Assembly (NCBI GenBank): GCA_014529385.2
Contig: CM043964.1
Span: forward strand, 135,533,420 to 135,597,419
Length of the DNA stretch: 64,000 bases
Direction of reading: 5' to 3'
Source: Adiantum capillus-veneris
Taxonomy: Eukaryota > Streptophyta > Polypodiopsida > Polypodiales > Pteridaceae
Below the pieces are notes generated by a model. The model was not told the DNA's origin. It searched no databases and worked only from the letters and a program-made list of their open reading frames with translations. How positions within the stretch are numbered: the stretch's first letter is position 1; every line of letters begins with the position of its first letter. This document shows, in pieces, positions 11,500 through 23,400 of this stretch. The position numbers were made by a program, and so were the translations under genes.

Positions 11500-12170
11500 T
11501 GACTGATTTCAAGGATGTTTTTCTTGACGATCTACCTCTTGGATTGTTGCCTTCGAGAGGAGTAGATCAAGCCATTGAGTTGGTGGTTGGTAGTCAGCCT
11601 TTTTTGAAGCAACCTTATTAGTTTAGTAAAACTGAGGAGGACGAAATTAAGCGATAGTTGAAAGATTATCTTGACAGAGGTTTTGTTCAGCCAAGTAAAT
11701 CCCCGTGGGGAGCACATGTGCTACCTTCTCGAAGAAGGATAGCACTATGTGCTTTTGCATGGATTACAAGGGGTTTAATAAACTCATTATCAAGCGTAAG
11801 TATCTACTCCTGCGTATGGATGATTTGATAGATCGGCTCCATGGAGCATTGTATTTTACGAAGATAGACCTGCGATCAACCTATCATCAAATACGAATCA
11901 AATTGGAAGATAAAACAGGTTTCCACACACGTTAAGGTCACTATGAATTTTTGGTCTTACCCTCTGGTTTGACCAATGCTCCTGCTACGTTTCAGCAGAT
12001 GATGAATGATTTGTTGAGACCATTTCTAAGCAACTTCGTTGTTGTATTTCTCGATGACATCTTGATTTACAGCCGGAGGTTATCTGAGCATGTGGCACGT
12101 ATATGCGTTGTTTTCAAAGTACTAAGAGCTAAGAAGCTTTATGTTAAAGTTTCTAAGTGCGAATTTTAAG
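11500..12170 (+). pseudogene. reverse transcriptase of the outer element
   Basis: The core is recognisable: SPWGAHVL at the fingers, [53 protein letters not shown] and the catalytic box [11 protein letters not shown]. Stops at about 11621, 11655, 11934 and 12168 and a frame change near 11740 make it a pseudogene. Confidence 0.88.
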
Positions 12171-12208
12171 AAAGAGCTTCTATATTAGGTTCATATCATT
12201 ACTCGCGG

Positions 12209-12800
12209 TTGGAATTTGTAGCCCATTCTGAAGAATGTACGCCAAGTAAAGTCCTTTCTAGGCTTTACACAATTCTTACACAACTTGTAAAAGGAGGGGT
12301 GAAAGGATCGAAGACTTCAGGTCCTCACCGTAAAGATAATCCCCCTGTTGTTTGGAATGTGCGTCTTGATGAGAGCTTCAAGACACTAAAGCTTTTGGTG
12401 ACTACTGTGCCAATATTGCATATTGTGGATCCTAGTGATCCGTTTGTAGTTGAAACGGGTGCTTTGATTATGCGATTGGTGCAACGCTATATCAGGATGG
12501 ACGCCATGTTGTTGTACATCCAGTTTTCCATGTCAGTCGCCTTAAAGAAAAATTAGGTGAAGTTGACATTGTTGTGCCTATCAAGGAAAATGTATGGCAA
12601 GATATGCATACTGAGTATATCCCTCGAGAACAAGAGGCTGTTCTAGATCATTGTACCCGTCATTTGCGCTGAAATGCTTATGATGAGTGCGTAATTAAAT
12701 GGAAGGGTCAATCTGAAAGGTTTGCTACTTGGGAATCAGTTAGAGCTTAGAGCGCTCAATATCCCCACTTCATTGATGAGGACATCAATGGTTTTTAAGG
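12209..12800 (+). pseudogene. RNase H start fused to integrase tail and chromodomain
   Basis: 12330-12500 matches the start of RNase H (SFKTLKLLVTTVPILHIVDP, then the LYQDG region in another frame). At about 12500-12520 the text switches to the integrase C-terminus (HPVFHVSRLKEKLG), followed by a chromodomain (CVIKWKGQSERFATWES) with stops at 12670 and 12748. The rest of RNase H and the whole integrase core are gone, so the element could only have moved with help. Confidence 0.8.
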
Positions 12801-12809
12801 GGGAAAGTA

Positions 12810-13179
12810 TGTTATGCCTCGCCTACAAGAGAGGGATCTGGTCTAAGGATGGGCGTTCTGTGTCTGGGTGGACGTAGTGTGAACTTGGCCAGTGTGGCCG
12901 GCCACTCTTTTAAAAGGGAGGCCAAGACCTCATTTGTAGTTATCGACCCCCATTAACAGAGTGAATGGTTAGCCCGTAAGGTAAGAGTGCGCGAGGTTAC
13001 CTCGAGTAGGTGAGGCCGGGTGGTATGGAACGCTCGGTCTTATAGGTGCACGCCTACATCCTCGGACGTTGCCCGAGCACGGGGTGCTGCCGGATGGTAA
13101 CTATGGTCGGGTGGTTCGTCTGACGCGTGTCTATAGGCGGTTGGTGTAGTCGAGAGATCCCCTCCGTTTGTTTGTTTCA
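12810..13179 (+). repeat. 3' LTR (370 bp) of the outer element
   Basis: It follows a purine tract (AAGGGGGAAAG, about 12798-12807), begins TGTTATGCC and ends GTTTGTTTCA. It matches the split 5' LTR with many substitutions, so the element is old. Confidence 0.88.
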
Positions 13180-14317
13180 GTGTGTGTGTGTGCATGCGTG
13201 CACTCAGGTGAATGTGTGCGGCGTGTGAGGACGTGTATCCTTTTTCTAAGAGCTCAATTATCATAAAAGATTTTTTTTTTCTTTTAATAACTAAAAATAA
13301 CCAGAAAAGTGCAATTTAGGATAGCCACTAATGAGCAGTCACAGGGTATGGTGGACCCACCTGATGGGTTAGAACATGGATAATGCATACTCCCACCTAG
13401 ATCACCCAAAAGGGCGCATGTGACTTGTTACTCTACATAATGGGGTCAGACCTGTATATAAAAAGGATTTATGCCTAGGAGTGCGGTCTAGATTGGCCAG
13501 CAGAGGATAAGATGACATGATCATGAAAGGTTGCTCGTATGTGCATATGTAGGTCGAGTGCATTGACGGCTTTTATCTTTTCATAAGAATCTAGAATGGA
13601 TATTCAGAAGCTAGAATTGTGTACTTGGAAAAGCTTTCTTTAAAACAGGTCAGCTCAAAGAGGACTTTTAGTTTCTTGTTGTCCAATTGCTCTCTTTCAA
13701 CTGGGGCGCCAACAGTGGAGATACAGGGCCATTGATTCCCTTGTGCAGGAACATGCCATTTTACCATCTTCTCCATCTCCCTTCTCTCTCTTGCTAGTCC
13801 AATTGTACAATTGTTTTGAAGTGTTAACGTTGATTCAAGTCTTGCAATTTTTGGTAGTTTACAATCGTATTCTCTGACCACTAGTCCATAGTGGTCAGTG
13901 GCATCAGAGCTTAGCACTCTAAATTGCCCTCTGCAAGCAGTAGTACGAGCCTATCAGCATGCTATCTTTTTTTTCTAACTCTTTCCTGCATACACTTGCC
14001 GAGCCACTTGCCAGCACACTCATCTAGAGCAATTGTCATATTATGGATCGCTCATCCTCTTTCTGGACGCTGCGCATTCAACATCAGACATTAAAGTTTA
14101 GAAGTTAATGGCTCAACTCCTTAATGTTTAAAATGTAATAAGACACTCCAGGATTTTTAATACCATATTGGCAGATAAGTTTTATGCTTATTGGAAGGAC
14201 GAGGGATGCAGCAAATCTGTTGGCCTGAATTCAAGACTGTCTTCTGTTGATTTGTAGTATTCCTGTTTGTTTTTTTTTACCATAAGTGCTTATGTTCAAT
14301 TTAAATCCTGTCCACAG
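13180..14317. other. probable NOG2 intron sequence without recognised elements
   Basis: Apart from a short GT run at 13181-13192 I see no domain, RNA gene or repeat. It lies directly upstream of a NOG2 exon and ends in the acceptor TCCACAG, so at least its right part should be intron. The N-terminal NOG2 exons were looked for here and not found. Confidence 0.5.
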
Positions 14318-14478
14318 AAAAATTTGGAAACCAGGGCAATACAGAACAGTTCGGGCTAGTGGAGAAGGATGATGGTTTTCGACAACGAGCTCGTCATTGT
14401 ATGTTTGAAAAAGGTCAAAGTAAACGAATATGGGGGGAGCTTTACAAAGTTATCGATTCTTCGGATGTGGTTGTTCAG
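14318..14478 (+). CDS. NOG2: NOG2 exon: [16 protein letters not shown] region
   Basis: The acceptor is TCCACAG and the donor is CAG|GTACTT. It encodes the conserved block from DGFR through [20 protein letters not shown] to VVVQ. The GTG at 14359 is not a start: the frame is open back to the acceptor and the upstream codons fit the linker that precedes this block in plant NOG2. Confidence 0.92.
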
Positions 14479-17400
14479 GTACTTGTTTCAATTAACAACC
14501 CCCCCCTCCCCCCTGCCCCCCCCCCCCCCCCCCCTCTCTTAAAAAAAACAGAACCACCATATCCCCCTTGCGAAAAATGATCCCTTGGTTTTTCAGAAGG
14601 GAACATTCTGTATAATTTTACCATAGATGATATACATCAACACATACTAGCTGCTTAAGAAGCAAAAAGGCATTCCATTTTACATGCATTTATCGTAGGT
14701 GATATACCTTTTTTCACACTGGCTGCCTACTAAATAACATAGTTTACAATTGTGCAGGTCTTGGATGCAAGGGATCCTCAAGGAACTCGATGCCACCACC
14801 TGGAGAAGCATTTGAAAGAGAATTGTAAACACAAACATTTGGTTCTTCTGCTTAACAAGGTCTCTGGCGCTGTCAAGCTCACTATGAACTTAACAGAAAT
14901 TGTTCATCATGGATGGTATTTATGTGCAGTGTGATCTAGTTCCATCATGGGCCACAAAAGGATGGTTGCACGTTCTGTCCCGGGAGTATCCGACTCTTGC
15001 ATTTCATGCTAGTGTTACGAATCCATTTGGCAAGGTACTTACCAAACATTCTCCTCAGTTTGCTTTACAAAGATGTAAGGACCATTCTGAGAAGTAAATG
15101 GTTTGCAAGGACAATTAGCTTTGAAGTAAGTGGAAGACTCCAAGAGTGAAAGACTGGAAGATAATATGAGTTGGATTTTTAATAAAGCCCCCAGACAAGT
15201 CTGGATGTTGGAGGATCTATGTGGCCTAAATCTAAGGAAACGGGCACTCAGCCTATGGGCTACCCTTCATCTTCTTATCAGTGAGTCCATTATATATAGC
15301 CACTATGCCCTCTATCTTCAATGAGCCCTGACATTGTTTCACTATGATTTTTGTTATGCCGTCTTTCTATTTGCTGCCTCCGTCCATGATGAGCGCGCGG
15401 CGGTGTGTGCAAGTGAAAGAGCACGCGAGGAAGTGTGTGTGCAGTGAGGGGAGGTGCTGTTTCATGGCGTTCTAGATTGCAAAAAATTGTTGCATAGTCT
15501 ACTACAGAGGCTGATTATATTTCAGCCACTGAGGCTTCCAAAGAAGCTATTTGGTTAGCACGCCTATGCAGTGAGTTTGGCTTGCCTGCCAAGGCACCTA
15601 TGCTTGGTTGTGATAGCCAGAGTGCTATATGTCTGGCAAAGAACGCCATGTTTCATGCACGCACAAAGCATATTGATGTGCGGTATCACTTCATACGAGA
15701 AGTGCTTGAGGATGGCCTTATTACATTGGTTAAGGTCCGTACATCACAAAATCCAGCCGATGCTCTCTCTAAGTGCTTACCCAAAGCACAACATCATCTA
15801 TGCATAGAGCTGGTGGGAGTCACGTAGCTCAAAGGCGCCATTTATGCCTTTAAGTGGGAGGTTGTTGGGTTAAAGGCCTAAATAACCCCTTTTTGTACAT
15901 TTTTATACTTTGTCCAGGTTCATATTGAACCTAATATGAACCTGGCCACATTTTTTAAAGGTCACTTATAATAAAAGTGGGAAAACCCAAAACTCACTTA
16001 TTGAGTTTTCCCCAGAAACGTGAGCCCTCTCTCTTCTGCTAGCGCTTCCTCTCCTGCTGGCCTTCGCCTCCCCTCTCTACACACACACTGCACTTCCTCG
16101 CGTGCTCTTTCACTTGCACACACCGCCGCGCGCTCATCAGTCCATTCCTTGACTTATCTACTACTGCAAAAGCTACTCCACTTATGCATACTATTGTAGC
16201 CTCCATCTCTTCCACTACCGTAATGTATCCCTCACTCTTGTCCTGTACCGTTGGTTATCTCCTCCACAAATTGGTCACCTAGGTTGGTACGTAGTAGATT
16301 CTCACCTAATCTTTGCTTATATTAGGATTCAAGATTTTGCTCTTTTGTCTTTTGTATGTGTTGTGTTGTTGAGTTTGATTTGTAGGAATCAAGTTTTTGT
16401 CCTACCTTATCCTTGTGATTGTCTTTAAAGTTGAGTATTTGTATCAGAATTTCATTCAAATAGCTTCTCTCGTTTATTTTGCCTTGATCTTTCTAAAAGC
16501 ATTTTTAAGTAAATGTTGTTTCGTTTTTATCCATTTTGTGTCTTGAAACAGCTGAGGTATTTAGTGATTTAATTTTTCTTTATCCTATTTGTATGCCTTG
16601 ATTGTGTGTTTTTAGTCACTCTTATAATTTGTAATTTCAGACTACAACTAACATACATCATCTATCTTCTTGCAACTCATTTTGGAAAGTTCCGGGGTGC
16701 TTTCCATTGTTGTGTCGCCTCACCTAGTTCGTCTAATCTATTATTTGCCAGACATAGCGGGTCATAAATGTGACAATCTTAGATTGCACTAACACAAACA
16801 CTTCTTGCTCGGTTGTGTTTTGCTACTCTGACAACAAAGAGATCCATCTCTGGAATAGACAAACATATGTGATAGAGAGAGAGTTCTTGAAACCGGCCCG
16901 TAGACTCGTAAAGGGTTGTAACTTTGGCTTTCACCCGATCTTACGTTGATTAACTTTACCTGTACTTTATGACACAAAGCAATTGCACAAATATACCTTT
17001 GACCAGAATTCAACACTTAAAGACACTTAACGACTTGGTAGCTAGATCACTCCCAAGTAGACAGCGACACCCTGTAGGCCCGAAAGACTAGGGTCCCTTT
17101 CGGTATTTCTTTATTCTAATTGCAAACAAACAATTTAAACACTTTCACCTAATTCCCACCAAGCTATCCAAACCTGTCAAGGGATGTAATTACAGGTTTC
17201 CTACTCAATTTTGGCAGCATAACAGCGCCAAAAACCCTTGTAGGTCAGAAGGAACATTTCCGGTGAGCTGCAAGTCAATTTCAGCATGCTGTAATTCCCT
17301 GTTTTGGTCATTGTCAGGTGCCCAAAGCCCTGTATAAGCACCCCAAGGCTCCCCTGGTGATTTCTTGCAGATTAGGTGCGAAACCCTAAACCTGCACAAA

Positions 17401-20400
17401 AACATTGTCAGGTGCCCAAAGCCCTGTATAAGCACCCCAAGGCTTTCCCAAGGCTCCTTTGGTGATTTATTGTAGTTAAGGTGCAAAACCCTAAACCTGC
17501 AGAAAACACAGCAGGGTGTAATTTTCTGTTTCATATGGTTTTGAGTGGAGCGAATGCGGCTATGCGTGTCTTAGGTGCTCCCGCATGCAATTGGATAGTT
17601 TCCCTTTGAATTGGGCAAGTTTTCAAGTGAGAAAACTCTCTGTTTTTGCAATCCTTTGCGATGGAACTGTCGTACTTGTTGAGGATTAGCAATTAGCTAA
17701 TCTAATTCCTGTATAGAAGCCTCTTGCCTTGGCAAACACGCATAAAACCCTAGAATTGTACATGGTCATCTGAGAAGCCCAACTAATGAGGCATTAACAT
17801 ATGTGCAAATGGGACAGAAAGATGCATGAGAGCAAATCATCGCGCTACATGAGACGAGGGAGAAGGCAAGCTTTCCAGTAAAGCTGTGATCACCTACACC
17901 CATTACTCACACACATTCTAGTTCACTTAATGAACAAAAATCAGCCCCTCTTCATTTTGGGCACCCCCTCTTGGGATGAACTTCTAGAGAGTGTGTGTTG
18001 GCTTGCATGTAGTTCTCCTACTGCCATGTGTCCACTTTACTCGTTTTGGTTTAATTTCCTTGTACCCGCTATACAATGTCCAACCATTTGTGACTTCAAG
18101 AAGAGGGTCCCAAGAATTAAATGAAAATCAAGGGAAAGAAACCAACAACTAAAGTTAGTGGTTGTCACAGCCTTTTGAAAGTTCTTCTATAGAAATGTTG
18201 AATTTTAGGTACGAGGGAGGCTGTCTATGATACCATACAGGAGCAGACAATGGTTGAGGCGAATCACTTTATGGATATTAGGCAGTTTGCAGATTTGTTT
18301 GAGAGTGAGAGAGGCCTTAGGGGAGTGGTTTGGATAGAAGGTGTGCATTTTGGTACCTTCCCTTAGACAGTGAATGGGTCCCTCTTGCCTTTGGTTGTGC
18401 TGCAGATTTGCTTCCTTTATTAGAGTACATCATTAGGAAATGTTTGAGTGGATGATTTTGGAGGCATGACCTGGGGGTTTCACTGTCCCTTGGCTTTTGT
18501 GAGCTCCTATAGGACGTTTTTATAGCGGATGCCTTACATGATACATTAGTCAGATACTCAACATTGGAATTTGTGGTTTTCGCTACATTGCTTGAGGTGG
18601 ATAGAGCTTTGGGCAGATTTGTGTAGACTTGATCACTATCTGGATAGCTATTCTTCACCACCTGATTAGAGTATCTTTATCCTAAGATATTTCCTGTGGT
18701 GTGATTGCGATTTTTCCCCATGATCTTCTTGTATACCTTTGAGGGTTTTTCTTGTATATGGACATATGGTCGATTTTATGTAATGCAAAGGCATAATTAT
18801 GTCCTTTGAAGGCTGAAGTTGACCTACAGGGGATAGATTAAATACATCCATCCACGTACATTCCACTTCAGAGATATTTGGCCCTTTAAAAAAAGGGCTA
18901 TACTTCCAAGGCTTGGATATGGACCTTTAGTTGACTTTATGTAATTGAGGGAGGGAGGGAGAAGAAGAAGAAGAAGAAAGTTTTAACGTCGTAGGAAACT
19001 ATCCCAAGAGACCTTAAAGATCTAGCCGACGAGGAGTTGAACTCAAGACCTGTTATTCAAGAGGGAAATGGCCGGTCACCTACACAGGAATATGTTTATT
19101 CCTCCTAAATTACAAGTGTACAAGTTGAAAATTTAGCATGGAATCATCAACAAACAAGAGCAAAAACAAGTTCTTGGTTTCTCTTCGCTTGCACGTGTTG
19201 CCTCATCCATCATGCGGAGAATTGTTGGAGAAACTCACTCATTTGTTAAAGGCCTTCCAATGGGCACACAACTAGTTGTCTTCTCCAGCATGCTAGTTGC
19301 CATTACATTGTCTTCAAAAGGCTAACAATGTCTTTAAAAGCCTTTTGAAGACATTGTTATACTAATGTCGCAAAAGGCTAAATTGACCTATCAGACCAAA
19401 AGGTTACATGCATTTTTGACTCTAGTACAATGTCTGGGAACACTAAATGAGGGTACCTATAGTGGGTAGGTATGTAAGCCTACCTACACATCATCATCAT
19501 CATCGTCGTCATCAACATCATCATATCAGCATCACATAATACATCATCTCAAGACATATGGGGAGGGGTACAATCACATGACAGCTAATGAGCCAATGAA
19601 GAATGGAGCCAACGTGCAGATCTTGGCCGAGGGGCCTAAACCCTAGAAGCAGAAGAAGAAGAAGCAGCAAGAGAAGAAGCAGCAAGAGAAGAAGCAAGAG
19701 AAGAAGTTTCACCAACTTGCAAAGTCTTACCGAGGGTCTTATTTTTAAAGGAGTTCCCACCAACTTATGGGACCTCGTCCGATGGGGCCCAAGTGACCCA
19801 AAGCTATTAAATAAAGCGGAAACACACTCAGGAGACTCTACATAACAGATGATGATGTGGCAGTCCCGCGTTATGGGTTGACAGTGCCACGTTGCTGGCT
19901 ACTGATGTGGCAGGTGTATGGATTTCCTAAAATCACGCTAGCTGATTTTCAGCATGTGCTTTTGGACCAGAAGCTTTTGAGTTTGGATGCTTTTCATGTA
20001 AACTGCTTTTAGAGGCCAAGGGCCTTTAAATATGACCCATGGGCTCTCACTTTGGGAGTTACCCGGGCCAGGAGCAGAGTAGAGCCATGGGAGTTGTATT
20101 GAGTTGACGCAATATAAAGAAATACCGAAAGGGGCGCCAAAGTCTAGGGCCAGTGCTCTCTTGGGGTGGAACTCTGCCACCTCTCTCTCTCTCTTTCTCT
20201 CTCTCTCAATTCAATTGTTATTTGAAGTGCTTAAAGTTGTTCAATTTGTTCTTTTCTCTTGGCACATCGTGCCCATCCCCGTTACAGTGGTATCAAAGCT
20301 TCAGTTGTGTGCTTTTCTGAAAGCATACTAGTCCTACAATAGAGCAGACAGAGCAACATGGTGCTTCGAAGTCTACGGAGAATTTTATCAAAGAATCTTC

Positions 20401-23400
20401 TCGTAACTTCCAAGTTTTACCGAGAATTTTATCAAAGAATCTTCGTGTCCCGATCCTGGACTTATTAGCCACTCCCACCCTGACTCCATCGCGCATCGGG
20501 CGCGCTCTTGTCTTCATCGCTCTGTCTTACAGGGCATAAGCCATAAAGATCAATTGCAAGAGAAGGATGCAAGATTTTTTTCGAGCCACCGTTTTTCTCA
20601 GAGGCAGTGCCATGAAGTGCTGGATGTCTATAGTTACCAAGCCGCACACTCCAAGGACTTGGCAAGCTTTCAAGAAAAATTTTGCCCCAAGTTATATGCC
20701 TTCTGACATCTTCCTTCGGAGTGCATCTCGTGGCAGAGTGGGGTATCCTGAATGCTTGCCACGGAAACCCTCGCAAATTACAACTTGAAATTTCTTGACA
20801 TCTCTTCGTAGGTATCTCTTCTTGAGCTGATAACCTTGGAGGTCCAGTGTGATTGCTATGTCTTGCTACTACCATCACGGCCACATGAACAATGTTTGTT
20901 GAGGCCTGTTTCGACTATTCAAGAGCTTATGGACCATGCTGCGGTCTGCTACAACCTTATCACTCATGGAAGAAGCCTAACCCTAATTTTTGGTGCAAGT
21001 TTTAGAATGTAAAGCCAGTCATCTTTCCGAGCTCGATTAACGTTCGAGAATGCTTTTTTAGTTTGATTTAGCAATTTTCTGAATTTTGTTTGAGAACTTG
21101 TTTGGTGATCGTATTTGGAATTTGTTTGAAATGGATGGTATCTGTTTTGAACCTGTTTTGGTGCTGATTTGAATTGTGACTCTGGTTTTAATACGGATTT
21201 CAATGATTGGTGATATGGAGTAGTGAGAAATGATGTTTGAGAACGCTTGCACATACTCATGGCCCACACCCTTGTAGTTGTTTGTGGAGGGAGTATTGAA
21301 TGTTTAAAAAGTTTTGTTTTTACTTATGGCCCGAACCCTTGTGGTTATTCGTGGGGGGAGTATTGAATGTTTGAAAAGTGTTGTTTTTACTCATGGCTTG
21401 GACCCTTGTGGTTATTTACGAGGGGAATATTAAGAAATCTGAGCGTTTGGTTGTAAAAGGCATCTATATCTCATGGCCCATACCTTTTTAGGTTATTTGC
21501 GGGAGGAGTGATGAGAGAGTCGTTGAACAACTCATGACCCGGACGTGGATGGTTATTTGCGGGGGAAGTGTTCATCGGCGGCTTTATGTTTGTGTTTTGT
21601 AACATGCATATATGAGCATTTGTGTTGCATTGTGATGTGACAACCACTGAATATTCCTAATTGGGTGAGATTGCGTGGGTATGTAACTTTAGTACATGAA
21701 GACACTCGTTAGAGATCAACGCGGTCTCAGGTCTGGGTGTGATGGCTAGTATTGCTACGTGAGAATATCAAGAGCTCCGATTTGAATGAGAATATACTCC
21801 TTATTGGATGAGATTTTAAGAGCTCCAATTTGGAATGAGAAAACTGATTGTCCCTTGGAATGTCTCTCGAAATGACCCTCGGGAATTTTTGAGCTAACTT
21901 GACTTGTTTTGCAGCTACGCTTTAATCGCGTACGATTACTTTCTTTCAAGAAGGGGGGATGTCACAAACTGCTGACGTCTCAAGTTACTGAAGAACGGAG
22001 CCAACCTGCAGATCCTGGTCGAGGGGCCTAAAACCTAGAAGCAGAAGAAGAAGAAACAACAGGAGAAGAAGATGCACCAGAAGAAGTTTTACCGACTTGC
22101 AAAGTCTTACGGAGTGCCGTATTTTTTAAGAAGTTCCCACCAACTTATGGGCCCCGTCCGATGGGGCCCAAGTGACACAACGATATTAAAGCCGAAAAAA
22201 ATCAAAAGACTATGTGTAACAGATGATGATGTGGCATTTGTACGGACGCCGCGTTTTGCGCGCAGTGCCACATGGCAGATTGTATGGACCTGCACAATTC
22301 ACGATCGCTGGCCGTTGACGTGGCAGGTGTACGAATTCCCTAAAATCGTGCAGGCTGGTTTTCAACATGTTCTTTTGGACTAGAAGCTTTTGAATTTGAA
22401 TGCTCTTCATGTAAACTGCTATTAGAGGCCAATGGCCTTCAAATATGACCCATGGGCTCTCACTTTGGCAGTCTACCCGCGGGAGATGCAGAGCAGAGCC
22501 ATGGGAGTTGTACTGAGTTGAAGCAATATAAAGAAATACCGAAAGGGGCACCAACATCTAGGCCAATGCTCTCTTGGGGTGGAACTCCGTCACTCCGCCA
22601 TTCCGGCAATCCATGGTGCGAGATAAGGGGCCAAAGCTCCCTTTGGCAAAGTTGGCAAAATCCCTTTTCTGGGGGCATACCTTTGTATTTGCCAGTCTCT
22701 ATCTCCAACTAGTGAGATGAGGTCGTAGCTGACCAATAAGACTTCTTTTGCCAAATGGACCCATCATTTGTCGTGCGAAGAAGATGGTCACGATAAAAAG
22801 CCATCTTCGACCCCATGGGACAGAGACAGTGAAGTCCTCCTAGTATAGAGATCATGTTCAATAATCCTGCTAATCTTTCAATGTGTGAGGGTGAGAGATG
22901 GTGCATCTATGGAATATTGAAAAAGGTCTTGTCCATACTAAATCCATGTAGCTCAAACCAAGAGGATATTTGTGCAAACCAACATGAAGTATTACCCTCA
23001 CTGGCGAACTGTCGCGATGACTCAGGTGCTTGTTGTGCATATTTGTCGCGTGGGAGCTCCCATGTGCTATGAATGGAAGATATTGATCTAGCAAGAGCTT
23101 CCACTGGAATCGGTGGTATCATATGTGCTCCTTGATCTACTATGATGATCCTGGCTAGGTCCCCATATCTGCACTTCAAAAGCATGGTAGAAGTGACCAA
23201 AGTGTCAAATAGCCACTACTTAGTGCATGGCTCCTGAAAATGCACCTGTAAACATATCCTTTCTAGTCCTCCTAATGTTGCATGTCCTCTCGTCATCTCA
23301 GGTTACCTCGATGGGAATAAAGTCATTGATTTCTCTTTGAGATTGTAGGGATACTAAATAGGCTGACAGCGTTCAACTGAATGACTTTATGAAAAGATGT

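Larger units (their letters stand above)
3231..13179 (+). mobile_element. Ty3/gypsy chromovirus (outer element), internally deleted and invaded
   Basis: The LTR ends pair: 3231 (TGCTATGTCTCGCC) with 12810 (TGTTATGCCTCGCC), and the ends at 8272 and 13179 both read TGTTTGTTTCA. Flanks are GTGTG on both sides (3226-3230 and 13180-13184), a compatible 5-bp target duplication although low in complexity. The internal part runs 8273-12809: primer site, gag, protease, reverse transcriptase, part of RNase H, chromodomain. Integrase is missing. A minus-strand element (3320-7967) split its 5' LTR and a solo LTR (9203-9628) sits in its leader. Confidence 0.85.
15387..16139 (+). mobile_element. aberrant copia insertion: inverted LTR end, RNase H, LTR; TSD GTCCA
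   Basis: Flanks are GTCCA at 15382-15386 and 16140-16144. The right part is a complete copia LTR (15863-16139) preceded by RNase H and a purine tract. The left end, instead of a 5' LTR, is a 49-bp perfect inverted copy of the last 49 bp of that LTR (15387-15435). The insertion therefore ends in LTR-terminal sequence on both sides and was probably placed by integrase from an abnormal cDNA. Confidence 0.88.
19572..22600 (+). mobile_element. non-autonomous Ty3-type element with gag only
   Basis: It has a 5' LTR (about 19572-20286), a primer site at 20288, a short internal region (20287-21959, 1.7 kb) with gag but no protease, reverse transcriptase or integrase, a stem-loop and purine tract, and a 3' LTR beginning TGTCACAAAC at 21960. 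The 3' LTR stops matching near 22600. The left LTR end is degraded (AATCACATGAC where TGTCACAAAC is expected), so no target duplication is claimed. Confidence 0.72.

Noticed and set aside
13180-14317. N-terminal NOG2 exons
   Set aside because: I looked for the conserved N-terminal blocks of NOG2 in this stretch and in 2652-3230 and saw none.
14359-14580. A start of translation for NOG2 at 14359
   Set aside because: The codon is GTG, the frame is open upstream to a splice acceptor, and the family has about 200 residues before this point. The frame after 14478 is intron.
21256-21590. CRISPR-like array
   Set aside because: Units are adjacent and degenerate with unequal periods, without unique spacers, in a plant retroelement.
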